A DNA stretch of 64,000 nucleotides, taken from Candidatus Borrarchaeum yapensis. Its GTDB lineage: Archaea; Asgardarchaeota; Sifarchaeia; Borrarchaeales; Borrarchaeaceae. The notes beneath the pieces were generated by a model. That model ran no database searches, had not been told where the DNA came from, and worked only from the letters and a program-made list of their open reading frames with translations. Positions 11,287-19,434 of this stretch are shown here, piece by piece (within the stretch, counting starts at the first letter, position 1; each line of letters begins with the position of its first letter). The translations under genes were made by a program, and so were the position numbers. Location of the stretch: the NCBI GenBank assembly GCA_016840515.1, contig JAEOSF010000005.1, positions 34,948 through 98,947 on the forward strand, given 5' to 3'.

Positions 11287-12219
11287 TCAAGAGCCATACC
11301 ATCCCCCTTTTATATACTGATAGGCTTGGATAGCGGCATTAACACCTTCACCAACTACTATCGCTAACTGAGCTTCACTTCCAGTAATATCTCCTGCAGC
11401 ATAAATTCCAAGTATATTTGTTTCATTCTTTTTATTGACAATAATGTATCCACGCTCGTCAAGTTCAATGCCCGCTTTTTTGGCTAAGTCGTTGGTTGGA
11501 AGGCTCCCGATATGGATAAAAACGCCATCCAGCTCCATTTTTGTTTCTTCACTTGTATTGATGTTTTTCAGTTTCGCACCAGTAACGCTTTCATCATCGC
11601 CAAAGATTTCTGTAACTATAGTATCCCGGATAATCTCGACACCAAGACGCTCTAAATCCTTTTGCAATGATTCTTTAGCACGTAATTGATCTCTTCTATG
11701 GACTAAACGCACCTTAACGTCAATTTCTTTTAAGTATCTTGTATAAGTTGCAGCGACATCTCCTCCCCCAACTGTTATGACCTTCTTTTTTTTATAAAGT
11801 TGACCATCACACGTTGCACAATAACTCACGCCTTTTCCTATATATTCTTTCTCGCCAGGGATACCTAATCTTCTATAATTTGATCCTGTTGTAAGAATTA
11901 CAACCTTAGCTTCGTATTCTCCCATCTCACTAACTACCTTCTTTATAGATTGCGAGAGATCTAAATCACGAACCTCTTCAAATTCAAAGATTTTTGCACC
12001 GGCATTCTCTACTTGCTTCACCATGATCTCTGATAGATCTTGTCCTGATATCATTTCATATCCAGGGTAGTTTTCAACAACATCCGTGAGGTTTATCTGA
12101 CCACCAGGAAGTTGTTTATCAAATATCGCAGTGCTTAATCCAAAGCGCCCAGCATATATCCCAGCAGCAAGGCCCGCACACCCAGCACCTATGATGATTA
12201 TGTCAAATTTTTCTGTCAT
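11287..12219 (-). CDS. trxB: thioredoxin reductase
   Basis: An FAD/NAD(P)H-dependent disulfide reductase of about 310 residues. The N-terminal FAD-binding motif is 'IIGAGCAGLAAGIYAGRFG'. The redox-active pair is in 'YCATCDG' near 137-140, and the pyridine-nucleotide site is 'VGGGDVAATYTRYLKE'. The C-terminal FAD contact is 'GIYAAGDITG'. The 'HRRDQLRA' stretch after the nucleotide site contains the basic residues often linked to NADPH preference. The start is ATG at 12219 after GGGATTAAT. It stands alone between a corrinoid-helper gene and mtd, and probably maintains cytosolic thiol balance. Confidence 0.95.
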   Translation of the reverse strand: MTEKFDIIIIGAGCAGLAAGIYAGRFGLSTAIFDKQLPGGQINLTDVVENYPGYEMISGQDLSEIMVKQVENAGAKIFEFEEVRDLDLSQSIKKVVSEMGEYEAKVVILTTGSNYRRLGIPGEKEYIGKGVSYCATCDGQLYKKKKVITVGGGDVAATYTRYLKEIDVKVRLVHRRDQLRAKESLQKDLERLGVEIIRDTIVTEIFGDDESVTGAKLKNINTSEETKMELDGVFIHIGSLPTNDLAKKAGIELDERGYIIVNKKNETNILGIYAAGDITGSEAQLAIVVGEGVNAAIQAYQYIKGGWYGS

Positions 12220-12422
12220 ATTAATCCCAGGAGTAAATAATTGTCATCTCTTTTCTTTTGAGTCATTCTATAATACTCAGAACTTCTATAAAAGTGCTTA
12301 GTTAACTTATTTTGTTGTTGAAAGATCGAGAACATTTCTATGATCATTTGAGATTCTACTAACTTCTATATATTTATTGAAAAAGAAATAAGCGATTGGT
12401 TTGAAGTTATATCGCTCCCGAT

Positions 12423-13253
12423 TTAAATGAGGGATAAATCTTCATAAAGACTGGTCTTTTTCAATATTTTTCCAAAACGATCATGAGGATCTCTTAAGAT
12501 CGAATCATTGATTTTTTCAATATTCCTTGCAGTTTGTGCCAGTTCTGCAGCGGACTCTGCCAATTCATGTGCACTGATAACACAAGGGATGTACTCTTCT
12601 TTTTTCTTAAGAACAAAACAACCTTGATAATTTAATTTATGGACTAGGATATTCATTTCATAAGCGGCTTTTGCTTTTGCATGAGCATAGGGATTTTTAA
12701 TCCCAGCATATTGTAGAGCCAGATCAGAATTCACTACTATTTTAGGGATATGGATTCCTTTATCTTTCAGACTAGTAATTACTTTATTCAATTCATGTTG
12801 CAATAAGCGGATTGTTCCCGATACTGAAAGCACTTTCAATATATTAGCATTAAATAATACCATTTCTGTAGAATCAAGTATTGCTCTTTTAGCCCCTAGT
12901 ATGGGATCGCCCTCCAAGATAATATAACCGATATTGAACGCATCTAATGTTTCAGTGATCTTTAGATCTTTTGCATCTCCTATCAAGACAATTGGTATGT
13001 TTAATTCTTTTAAGATATTTGCAGTTTCTATATTCCGTTTGGAGGAAATATTTGGTCCTACATAAAGGAGTAAATCTGGGCCAATGGTGACAGCAGTTTC
13101 TACAACCTCTCTAATATACTCTAAATGCATCTTTGAGCCAGTACCAAAAGTCCTTATCATGATATCTTCTCTATGAGCTCTTTCATCTAAAATAACATCA
13201 ATAACAGTTGATGTAGCGATGTTACCGGCTTTAACGATGGAGATTTTTATCAA
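12423..13253 (-). CDS. mtd: F420-dependent methylene-tetrahydromethanopterin dehydrogenase
   Basis: This enzyme reversibly oxidises methylene-H4MPT to methenyl-H4MPT with coenzyme F420. It matches the family along its length: 'KAGNIATSTVIDVILDERA' at the N-terminus, 'LLYVGPN', 'PIVLIGD', 'GYIILEGDPILGAKR', and a C-terminal segment beginning 'AQTARNIEKINDSILRDPH'. At 276 residues it is full size. The start appears to be TTG at 13253, with GGAGGAG about 10 bases upstream at 13264-13270. Its presence implies an F420- and H4MPT-type C1 pathway into which the MtrH and corrinoid proteins of this window could feed methyl groups. The strand-opposite neighbour across a 700-base gap is the DUF1638 gene. 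Confidence 0.93.
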   Translation of the reverse strand: MIKISIVKAGNIATSTVIDVILDERAHREDIMIRTFGTGSKMHLEYIREVVETAVTIGPDLLLYVGPNISSKRNIETANILKELNIPIVLIGDAKDLKITETLDAFNIGYIILEGDPILGAKRAILDSTEMVLFNANILKVLSVSGTIRLLQHELNKVITSLKDKGIHIPKIVVNSDLALQYAGIKNPYAHAKAKAAYEMNILVHKLNYQGCFVLKKKEEYIPCVISAHELAESAAELAQTARNIEKINDSILRDPHDRFGKILKKTSLYEDLSLI

Positions 13254-13594
13254 TTCTTATACGCTCCTCCGTTTTGTGAGGATAATGTCTTCAATAGTTA
13301 TTGTAAACTAAGTTTATTTGTTGTATCAACTTCAAACTCTATAAAACTATAATTTCAAACTATATAAAACTATAAATTATTTATAAAATATTTGTAGAAA
13401 AGCAGTTCTTCAATCTTATTCCTCTAAATTAAATTAAAACTCTTATAAGAGGGATTCTATAAACTGTATAAAATATCACGGCTGCGTAAAACCGCTCTAA
13501 CGGATCTAATGTGAATCACCTCCAGCTTTACATAATAAAAATATCCATCCATAAATTTGTAAGATTTTGCTTTGGAATTAGGTGTATAATAAGA

Positions 13595-13604
13595 CTTTTA
13601 TACC
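13595..13604 (+). promoter_or_regulatory. candidate TATA box for RNA element 1
   Basis: CTTTTATACC fits an archaeal TATA box. Transcription would start near 13625, which is the first base of the AAGGTAGGCAT arm that closes the RNA element's long stem. Confidence 0.45.
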
Positions 13605-13611
13605 GTAATGA

Positions 13612-13715
13612 GGTGGTCGCACCTAAGGTAGGCATATCCTCCTAATGGATTTTTATAAAGTCTATCTCTCCTTGACTTGATCCTTGGGTATGCCTACCTT
13701 CATCGACTAAAGAGA
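13612..13715 (+). ncRNA. structured RNA element, copy 1 (candidate antisense small RNA)
   Basis: A small GGTG-GTCG-CACC hairpin (13612-13623) precedes a perfect 11-base closing stem, AAGGTAGGCAT (13625-13635) with ATGCCTACCTT (13690-13700). Inside the stem lie CCTAAT, the core TCTATCTCTCCTT (13661-13673) and GATCC (13679-13683). After it comes CATCGAC. The same order of conserved pieces recurs at 30216-30325 and 41984-42066. A TATA-like box lies upstream at 13595. The next gene (13962) has its own TATA-like box at 13911, so this is probably a free-standing RNA and not a leader. The core is complementary to the ribosome-binding region of the corrinoid-protein gene ending at 24027. I do not recognise it as a known riboswitch class. 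Confidence 0.55.
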
Positions 13716-13910
13716 GTACCATCTTCTTACATTTTGAAACAAATGACCCCTCATCGTTATGGGAATTAACCATAAGGCATGTCTACAAAAAAAATAACAG
13801 TTTTTGAGTCCAGTTAATCAGTTTAGACTTTTGATATGTTGTTAATTAAATGAAGTAAATCAATTAGATTGAACAATACGGTTTGTGCGAAGACTGCTTC
13901 TATACAAGGT

Positions 13911-13920
13911 CTTTTATATA
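13911..13920 (+). promoter_or_regulatory. candidate TATA box for the DUF1638 gene
   Basis: CTTTTATATA lies about 50 bases upstream of the gene start at 13962. Transcription from near 13943 would give a short leader containing the GAGGGA SD at about 13948-13953. Confidence 0.45.
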
Positions 13921-13961
13921 ATAATGAAGAAAGGTAAAGCCGTTATTGAGGGATACTTGCC

Positions 13962-14609
13962 TTGGTGGATCAATCGTTTAATAAGAAAGTAGCGCTTGTT
14001 TCGTGTGGTATAGTCGAAGAAGAGGTCAAAAGAGTTTTAAACGGTAAAATTGCCGTCTTACAACCATTCTCTATGGATTCTGCGTTACATATCTATCCCG
14101 AAATGCTTGCAAAAGAACTAAAGAATACCCTTGATAGACTTTCAGACACATTTAATTCTTTTATAATCGTTTATGGGCAATGCTATCCAAAAATGGACGA
14201 CTTATTTGCACCTTACCTGGCCGAGAGGGTGAAGGCAAGTAATTGTGTGGAGATGATACTCGGAAAAGAAGATTACAGCAGCGAACTACGAAGGGAACCT
14301 GGAACTTTCTTTCTCACTCCTGGCTGGTGCAAAATTTGGAGAAACATCTTCATGGATCAACTTAAAGTTAATAGAAAATTCGAAAATGTGTTTTTTAAGA
14401 ATTATCACAGAGCCTTATTTATTGACGTTGGCATTGCAACTGAAAAATACCGTATTGAGGCGAAAGCCTTCTCAGAATATTTCTCTCTGCAATTTGAAGA
14501 GAAAAACACTGATCTTAAATACTTAAGAGGATTATTAGAAAATGCGTTTTTTAAGATCGAGGATAAGCTGCAGCATATTAAAAAGAATTTGAATTCTAGA
14601 GCGTCTTAA
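13962..14609 (+). CDS. DUF1638 family protein (corrinoid methyltransferase-associated)
   Basis: A 215-residue protein of the DUF1638 type. Family-like features are 'ALVSCGIVEEEV' at the N-terminus, 'YGQCYPKMDDLFAPY' in the middle and 'GTFFLTPGWCKIW', with conserved cysteine, tryptophan and aspartate residues that could form a metal or cofactor pocket. The biochemical role is unknown. The family is repeatedly found beside corrinoid proteins and their methyltransferases, and here it converges on a corrinoid protein fused to a winged helix. A GAGGGA SD precedes a TTG at 13962 or a GTG at 13965. RNA element 1 lies about 250 bases upstream. Confidence 0.75.
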   Translation: MVDQSFNKKVALVSCGIVEEEVKRVLNGKIAVLQPFSMDSALHIYPEMLAKELKNTLDRLSDTFNSFIIVYGQCYPKMDDLFAPYLAERVKASNCVEMILGKEDYSSELRREPGTFFLTPGWCKIWRNIFMDQLKVNRKFENVFFKNYHRALFIDVGIATEKYRIEAKAFSEYFSLQFEEKNTDLKYLRGLLENAFFKIEDKLQHIKKNLNSRAS

Positions 14610-14664
14610 TCTAAAAGCAAAAAAAAGGATTCAAATGTATTTCCGAAAAGATAGCCAAGTATGT

Positions 14665-15819
14665 CTAGTTATGTTTCTCTGCAAGCAAAGCTATCTGATT
14701 AATTATTGCGACAATTTTTCTACCCTTTTGAGTAATTAGATACTTTCCACGGTTCTTTTCTTGTCTAACTAATCCTTCCTCTTTTAGTTTTCCAATGTGG
14801 AATTGAAGATGACCACCTTTAACTAATATATTTTCTTCTATTTCAGAAAATTGTAAGGCTTCCTGCCAAAGTACCCTGAGAATCCTGAGACGTACTTTGT
14901 TGGACAAACTAGATAATATTTTGTGTATCTTTTCTTCTGAGTACATTATTTTATCATTGTCTATAGACTCTTGCGAAACCAAAAAACGACTTTCATTTTC
15001 TTTCATTTCGTTGCTATTTAATACTCCAATAAACTCTTGAAAGTGTTTGACTTGCTCCGCTAATTGTTGAATCATTTTTCTGTTTTCGTCCATTTTCAGC
15101 ATAATCAATTTTTGATTTTTATCTTGTGTCCCATAAGGTTGCTTTTTTATTCGAAGCAGTTCTTCAAGCAGGTCAACGGAAGCAAAAGCGTCTTTCGCAT
15201 ATCCGTCAGCCCCAATTTCGTCAGCATAGTTTTTTGAGACTGCTGCTCCACCTATTATAAAAATTACTTTATCCCTAATCCCTACCTTCTTAAGTTCATT
15301 TATTATCTTTTTTTGAGCGCTTCTTGTACTTGACATAAATGCGGACGCACCTATGATATTAGCATTTTCTTCTTTCGCCATTTTAGCGAATACGTGGGGC
15401 GATACATTCTTACCAAGATCAATGACTTCAAAATCATTTGCTCGAAGTAAGGCTGCAACAACATTTTTACCGATATCATGAGTGTCACCTTCAACAGTTC
15501 CAAGGAGAACCTTTCCTTTTTTTGTTTGCGTAAAATAAGAGGGGGTGTGCACGGTATTTGTTAATACATCAAGTGCTTCTTTAAGTGATTCCCCTGCCAA
15601 AATCACATCTGGTAGTTCGCATTCTCCTGTTTCGTACCTATCTGCGACTCTTTTAATACCTTCAATAAGGACAGTCATGACCGATTCAAATGGATTTGGA
15701 ATTTTAGAATTTAATACATCCAATACATATTTACCAACGATGATATCGTTGCCATCTATAACTGCTTGTTTCACCTTTTCTAAAAGGTCTTCTTTAAGTT
15801 TGAGGATTGAAGCATCCAT
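14665..15819 (-). CDS. corrinoid-binding protein fused to a C-terminal winged-helix DNA-binding domain
   Basis: The first ~225 residues are a complete MtaC/MetH-like corrinoid protein: a four-helix cap, then a Rossmann-type B12 domain with the cobalt-ligating His in 'EGDTHDIGKN' (H117) and 'GASAFMSST' and 'GGAAVSK' loops. Residues ~229-296 form a charged, probably helical linker. Residues ~298-384 form an ArsR-like winged helix ('SNKVRLRILRVLW', 'LVKGGHLQFHIGKLKEEGLV', wing 'RGKYLIT'). Known corrinoid proteins of methyl transfer lack a DNA-binding domain, and CarH has its HTH at the other end. The obvious reading is a regulator that senses corrinoid or methyl-corrinoid and acts on DNA. The start is ATG at 15819 after GTGAT, with GTG at 15828 as an alternative. 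Confidence 0.88.
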   Translation of the reverse strand: MDASILKLKEDLLEKVKQAVIDGNDIIVGKYVLDVLNSKIPNPFESVMTVLIEGIKRVADRYETGECELPDVILAGESLKEALDVLTNTVHTPSYFTQTKKGKVLLGTVEGDTHDIGKNVVAALLRANDFEVIDLGKNVSPHVFAKMAKEENANIIGASAFMSSTRSAQKKIINELKKVGIRDKVIFIIGGAAVSKNYADEIGADGYAKDAFASVDLLEELLRIKKQPYGTQDKNQKLIMLKMDENRKMIQQLAEQVKHFQEFIGVLNSNEMKENESRFLVSQESIDNDKIMYSEEKIHKILSSLSNKVRLRILRVLWQEALQFSEIEENILVKGGHLQFHIGKLKEEGLVRQEKNRGKYLITQKGRKIVAIINQIALLAEKHN

Positions 15820-15828
15820 TGATATCAC

Positions 15829-16031
15829 TTGTTACTAATGGGTATACTAGGAATGATTCTTGCAATCTATTCAAATTTTAAATTAATCAAGTAAGGGCAA
15901 TATTATTAATTAATATTGAACTATTACTCTTTTATTATAAATTCTTTCATTAAATAGCCTAAAAAATTAAAAAGAAGTTTGATATCGTCAATTTCTTAGA
16001 AACTAAATCTCATTGCCGTATTTTATGTTCT
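15829..16031. other. intergenic stretch, promoter region only
   Basis: AT-rich sequence upstream of the corrinoid/HTH gene; it presumably holds that gene's promoter on the minus strand. I see no gene in it. A remnant repeat follows at 16032. Confidence 0.4.
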
Positions 16032-16230
16032 TGAGCTACTCGTGCTAAAGCCTTGAGGCTCCCTGCATCTCCGACAGACTTGATCCCATTGTGGGTTACG
16101 GAGGTCTTATCTCCGCAGGCTTAACATCCCTACGCCCCGTAGGTACTCATAGACTTTAGTACCAACACACTCTATAAACAGCACGCCATTCATCACCAGG
16201 CTGAAGTTGTGTCGCTTTCTTGCGTAGTTG
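16032..16230 (+). mobile_element. non-autonomous IS200/IS605-like remnant, copy A
   Basis: About 200 bases without coding potential that share long identical blocks with 47197-47515, for example GGTTACGGAGGTCTTATCTC and TTAACATCCCTACGCCCCGT. It begins near 'gctaaagccttgaggct' and ends in a 'ggctgaag...gctttcttgc' hairpin region. This pattern resembles archaeal IS200/IS605 or IS1341 terminal sequences. No transposase gene is inside, so it is a deletion derivative or MITE-like copy. Copy A is shorter than copy B by roughly 120 bases. Confidence 0.6.
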
Positions 16231-16250
16231 CTTGTAAGCAAAGATGGTTG

Positions 16251-16595
16251 TTATAGATCATAATCAACTTCAAAGTATGGCATAGAAAAGTAGCTAAATT
16301 TTGTATTACATCTACTACATAGGCGATATATTACACCATATCCCCCCGCTGCGTCGCGTGTTGGTGGTCTAGTATTATCTTCTTTTGTGCTAAGAGATCC
16401 ACATTTTGGACATATATCATCTAATATTTTTTTGGCATTATGGATAAGTCCTAATTGGCACTCCATTAATTTATCTTCCAAGATCTCTCTTACTGGACGT
16501 AGTTCCTTTCTGCTTTCTAGTAATTCTTCGAATATTTCGATTTCTTCTTGTGAGAAAGTGATTTTTATTTCCAATGATTTCTTGGGGTGATCCAT
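16251..16595 (-). CDS. small zinc-ribbon protein, paralogue of the next upstream gene
   Basis: A 114-residue protein of unknown function. The N-terminal half is helical and charged ('FSQEEIEIFEELLESRKELRPVREIL'). The C-terminal half carries two CxxC knuckles, 'CPKCGS' and 'CSRCNTKF', that should bind one zinc ion. The gene at 16620-16940 encodes the same architecture, including an 'RP(V/I)(R/K)EILE-KL' motif and the same cysteine placement, so the two arose by tandem duplication. The zinc ribbon suggests nucleic acid or protein binding; no catalytic motif is visible. Start is ATG at 16595. Confidence 0.65.
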   Translation of the reverse strand: MDHPKKSLEIKITFSQEEIEIFEELLESRKELRPVREILEDKLMECQLGLIHNAKKILDDICPKCGSLSTKEDNTRPPTRDAAGGYGVIYRLCSRCNTKFSYFSMPYFEVDYDL

Positions 16596-16619
16596 TGTAG
16601 ATCTAAATCCTTTAATCTA

Positions 16620-16940
16620 TTACCAAGATGGATCATCACACTCAAAAGGATTCCAAATGATACTGAATTTATTATCACAGTTTTTACATTTTCGAAATAT
16701 TATCGATCTTCCATTCATATCATCAATTGAGTTTCGATCCATATCTTGCACTGTCTCGATTGATCCGCATTTTAGACAAACCTCACTTAATTTTGAGTGT
16801 GCACTAAATACTAGACCGATCTTATACGCATGGAGTTTTTCCTCTAAAATTTCTTTTATAGGGCGGTGATCATTCTTGGTCTTTAACAATTTTCTTATTA
16901 CATTGAGGTCGTCTTCTGAAAAACTTATGGCGATCTCCAT
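16620..16940 (-). CDS. small zinc-ribbon protein, tandem paralogue
   Basis: This is the upstream member of a tandem pair with 16251-16595. It has an N-terminal helical segment ('FSEDDLNVIRKLL', 'RPIKEILEEKL') and two CxxC knuckles ('CLKCGS' and 'CKNCDNKF'). The start chosen is the ATG at 16940, just after a GGGAAAG sequence; an alternative ATG lies at 16961. The function is unrecognised. About 24 bases separate the two genes, so they are probably co-transcribed. Confidence 0.62.
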   Translation of the reverse strand: MEIAISFSEDDLNVIRKLLKTKNDHRPIKEILEEKLHAYKIGLVFSAHSKLSEVCLKCGSIETVQDMDRNSIDDMNGRSIIFRKCKNCDNKFSIIWNPFECDDPSW

Positions 16941-17188
16941 CTTTCCCACTACATGGCACATATAGCTCTTTATTTCATAAATCTTGTGTATTATTCATAA
17001 CATAATGGACAAATAAAAAACTGTAATTTATTCATTATAAGCTTGCTTTTTAATTCTTATCTGAATATAGCGTATTGTATAATAGAGAACAATTATATGG
17101 GAGAGATAGACAACCTCAATTTAGATTTAGTAATATTTTTTTATTATAAGATAGATGCACGCAGATTTCACTTACTGGAAGGGATACC

Positions 17189-18130
17189 TTGTTAAGATTT
17201 GAAAAGCCACAAAAAATATTTAAAATCGGCAATGTTGAGCTTGGAGGACAACCTGGAGAATTACCTACTGTATTGATTGGTAGCATCTTTTTTTATTTCG
17301 ACAAAATCGTTGAAGATAAACATAAGGGCATTTTTAAGAAAAAAGAAGCAAAGCAATTAATCAATAAAGTAGATCATCTATCCTCCATAACAGGAAATCC
17401 GTATATAATTGATATAGAGGCAATTACAAATACTGCAATTGAAAAATACATAAATTTTATTTCTGAAACAACTGAGGCACCCTTTTTTGTAAATAGCACA
17501 AATGTTCCAGTTAGACTTCATGGTATCAATTATGTAAATGAAATTGGCCTCATCGATAGAGCAATCTATGCTTCTATAAATTTCACGGCAGAACAAAAGG
17601 AATTTGATGTGTTAACGCAGGCAAAAGTCGAGAATGTATTAGTTCAAGCTTTCAATCCTAAAAACCCATTTACTAAGGGAATGATGAAAATGATGCAAGA
17701 GGGCTTTGATGGAGAAGGACTGGTAGATAAAGTAATCAGGGTGGGACTAAAAAAACCCCTCCTTTTTGCAAATGTCTATGATGTGCCAAGTATTGGTGTT
17801 GGCAGTGAAACCGTCTATATGTTAAAAAAGGAGTTTGGGTTGCCAAGTGGGACAGCCCCAGTAGGTGTCGTAGGAATTTGGGGAAAGACCGAAAAAGCTA
17901 AAGACATTTCTTCAAATATAAGTAGTATTTGTGGAGCAAACGCTGCTTCCTTCGCTAAACTCAAAGGATCTGATTTTATCCATTACGGCTCTTTGAAGAG
18001 GTCCGATAAAATTTTCCCAGCAGTTTCCATGATCGATGCGATAATAGCATATAATGCAAACTTATCCGGAATCAAGCCAATGAATGTAACACCAGCTTTA
18101 CGAGATTTTTTAGCAGCGTCAAAAGAATAG
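17189..18130 (+). CDS. MtrH-family methyltransferase homologue, divergent copy
   Basis: A homologue of MtrH, the subunit that transfers methyl groups between a corrinoid and tetrahydromethanopterin, with no other Mtr subunit nearby. The family opening 'GGQPGELPTVLIGSIF' and the end 'HYGSLKRSDKIFPAVSMIDAIIA' are clear. Against the copies at 24438 and 25475, two pterin-pocket positions differ: residue 102 is Asn (Asp in the 24438 copy) and residue 128 is Ala in 'IYASI' (Asn in 'YNSI'). It may therefore bind pterin differently or act non-catalytically. The TTG start follows GGAAGGG. A TATA-like TTATTATAAG near 17142-17151 suggests its own promoter, and it stands apart from the methyltransferase island. 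Confidence 0.82.
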   Translation: MLRFEKPQKIFKIGNVELGGQPGELPTVLIGSIFFYFDKIVEDKHKGIFKKKEAKQLINKVDHLSSITGNPYIIDIEAITNTAIEKYINFISETTEAPFFVNSTNVPVRLHGINYVNEIGLIDRAIYASINFTAEQKEFDVLTQAKVENVLVQAFNPKNPFTKGMMKMMQEGFDGEGLVDKVIRVGLKKPLLFANVYDVPSIGVGSETVYMLKKEFGLPSGTAPVGVVGIWGKTEKAKDISSNISSICGANAASFAKLKGSDFIHYGSLKRSDKIFPAVSMIDAIIAYNANLSGIKPMNVTPALRDFLAASKE

Positions 18131-18150
18131 TCTTTCTCTAAGCGTCCAAA

Positions 18151-19345
18151 TTAATAAAAACTTCTGTTTTCCGTTCCTAAAATTAAGAAAACAACTCCTC
18201 CTGCTACTATTAAAATGCTTCCAATGACGAAGACAATCCAAGGAGCATAAGCTTCCCATATCCAACCAGCAAACAATACTCCAATTCCAAAACTGATATT
18301 CTAAAGTGTACTCCATACTCCATAAACATGTCCTCTTTTCTCTGGAACTGAAACTTCCAGAATTATAGAATTATCTGCTACGCTATAAAATGCAGCAACT
18401 ACTCCATTAAAGATTATCAGGATGATGAGTTCAAAAAGTGATGAAAATATAGCAAATAAGAATGTTGCAATTGCACTTCCAAAACTACCTATAAGCAGTA
18501 ATTTTTTTCGCCCAAATTTGTCTACAATGTATCCTGCAAAAGGATTTGTAATTGTAATTGTCCAACCAGAATAGAACCAACAATTCCAATCCATAATAAA
18601 TTCAGATTATAATGAATGAGAAGATGTAAAGCTCGAAATCCAATTAAACTTGCGCTTCCTAATGCTGCAACAAAGTCGGCCATTATAATTGCACAAATGA
18701 TTCTTTTGTCTACTCCACTACTATAAAAATCTCTCAATCTCGTTATCCATCTTGAATGTGTTTTATTCATTATTTCATCTAATTGTAAAGTCTCTTTCAG
18801 AAATAAACCTACGAAAAGACTTGTCGCTAGTGTTAAAAATCCACTTAGAATAAATAAAAATGATAATCAGAAATAGAAAGCCAATATACCGCCAAATAAT
18901 GAGCCTAAAGCATCTCCTAACCCCCAAGATGCTGATTCAAAACCAACAAATGTTCCCCTTTCCTCAGATTGTGTAATATCTGAAACTGATATTAGACTTG
19001 CTGCGATAAACGCACCTGAGCCAATCCCTCTGATTATAGAAAAAGATGAAAATAGATAGATATTCTGGACAGCGTCATGAGGATAGCTGACATCCCTAGG
19101 ATAAGTAAACCTGAAATATTAATTCTAAATCGTCCTATTTTATCAATCAAATAACCAATGGGGATTCGCCAAATTGCATTGGCAAACCATAAAAATGCAG
19201 ATAATATTCCTATCACAAATGCCGAAGGAACTATTTCCTCAAATACTAGGATAGGTATAAAGTTAGTTATCATTCCAATGGCAATAAAAGCTGAGAACGT
19301 TGATATAAGACTTATCCATGCCGACTTCAGACTTGATAAGGTCAA
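18151..19345 (-). pseudogene. major facilitator superfamily transporter, broken
   Basis: Consecutive minus-strand frames read as one MFS permease of about 12 membrane spans. It opens 'AWISLISTFSAFIAIGMITNFIP' in pieces, with the loop motif 'GYLIDKIGRFR'. A central segment around 18900-19000 reads as 'ERGTFVGFESASWGLGDALG', and 'GYIVDKFGRKKLLLIGSFGS' follows in the second half. The frame changes around 19040, 18770, 18560 and 18305, and a stop interrupts the middle. The natural end is the TAA at 18151-18153. Repeated MFS signature loops show the original family; several frameshifts show it is inactive unless the assembly is wrong. Confidence 0.8.
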
Positions 19346-19434
19346 ATGATTCCCTTAAAATATTATTTTAAAACTATTAAAATATCTTTAATAATGAAGT
19401 AGCATCCTTTGAGGTGCAGAATTTTGAACTATTT

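Noticed and set aside
13612-13715. Cobalamin riboswitch
   Set aside because: The location near B12 genes suggested it, but the B12-box consensus and the riboswitch junction are absent on both strands, and copy 1 seems to be a free transcript.
17098-17110. Another target of the RNA elements, GGGAGAGATAGAC upstream of the 17189 gene
   Set aside because: It matches the core by 11 bases but lies about 85 bases before the gene and upstream of the likely TATA box, so it is probably not in the mRNA.
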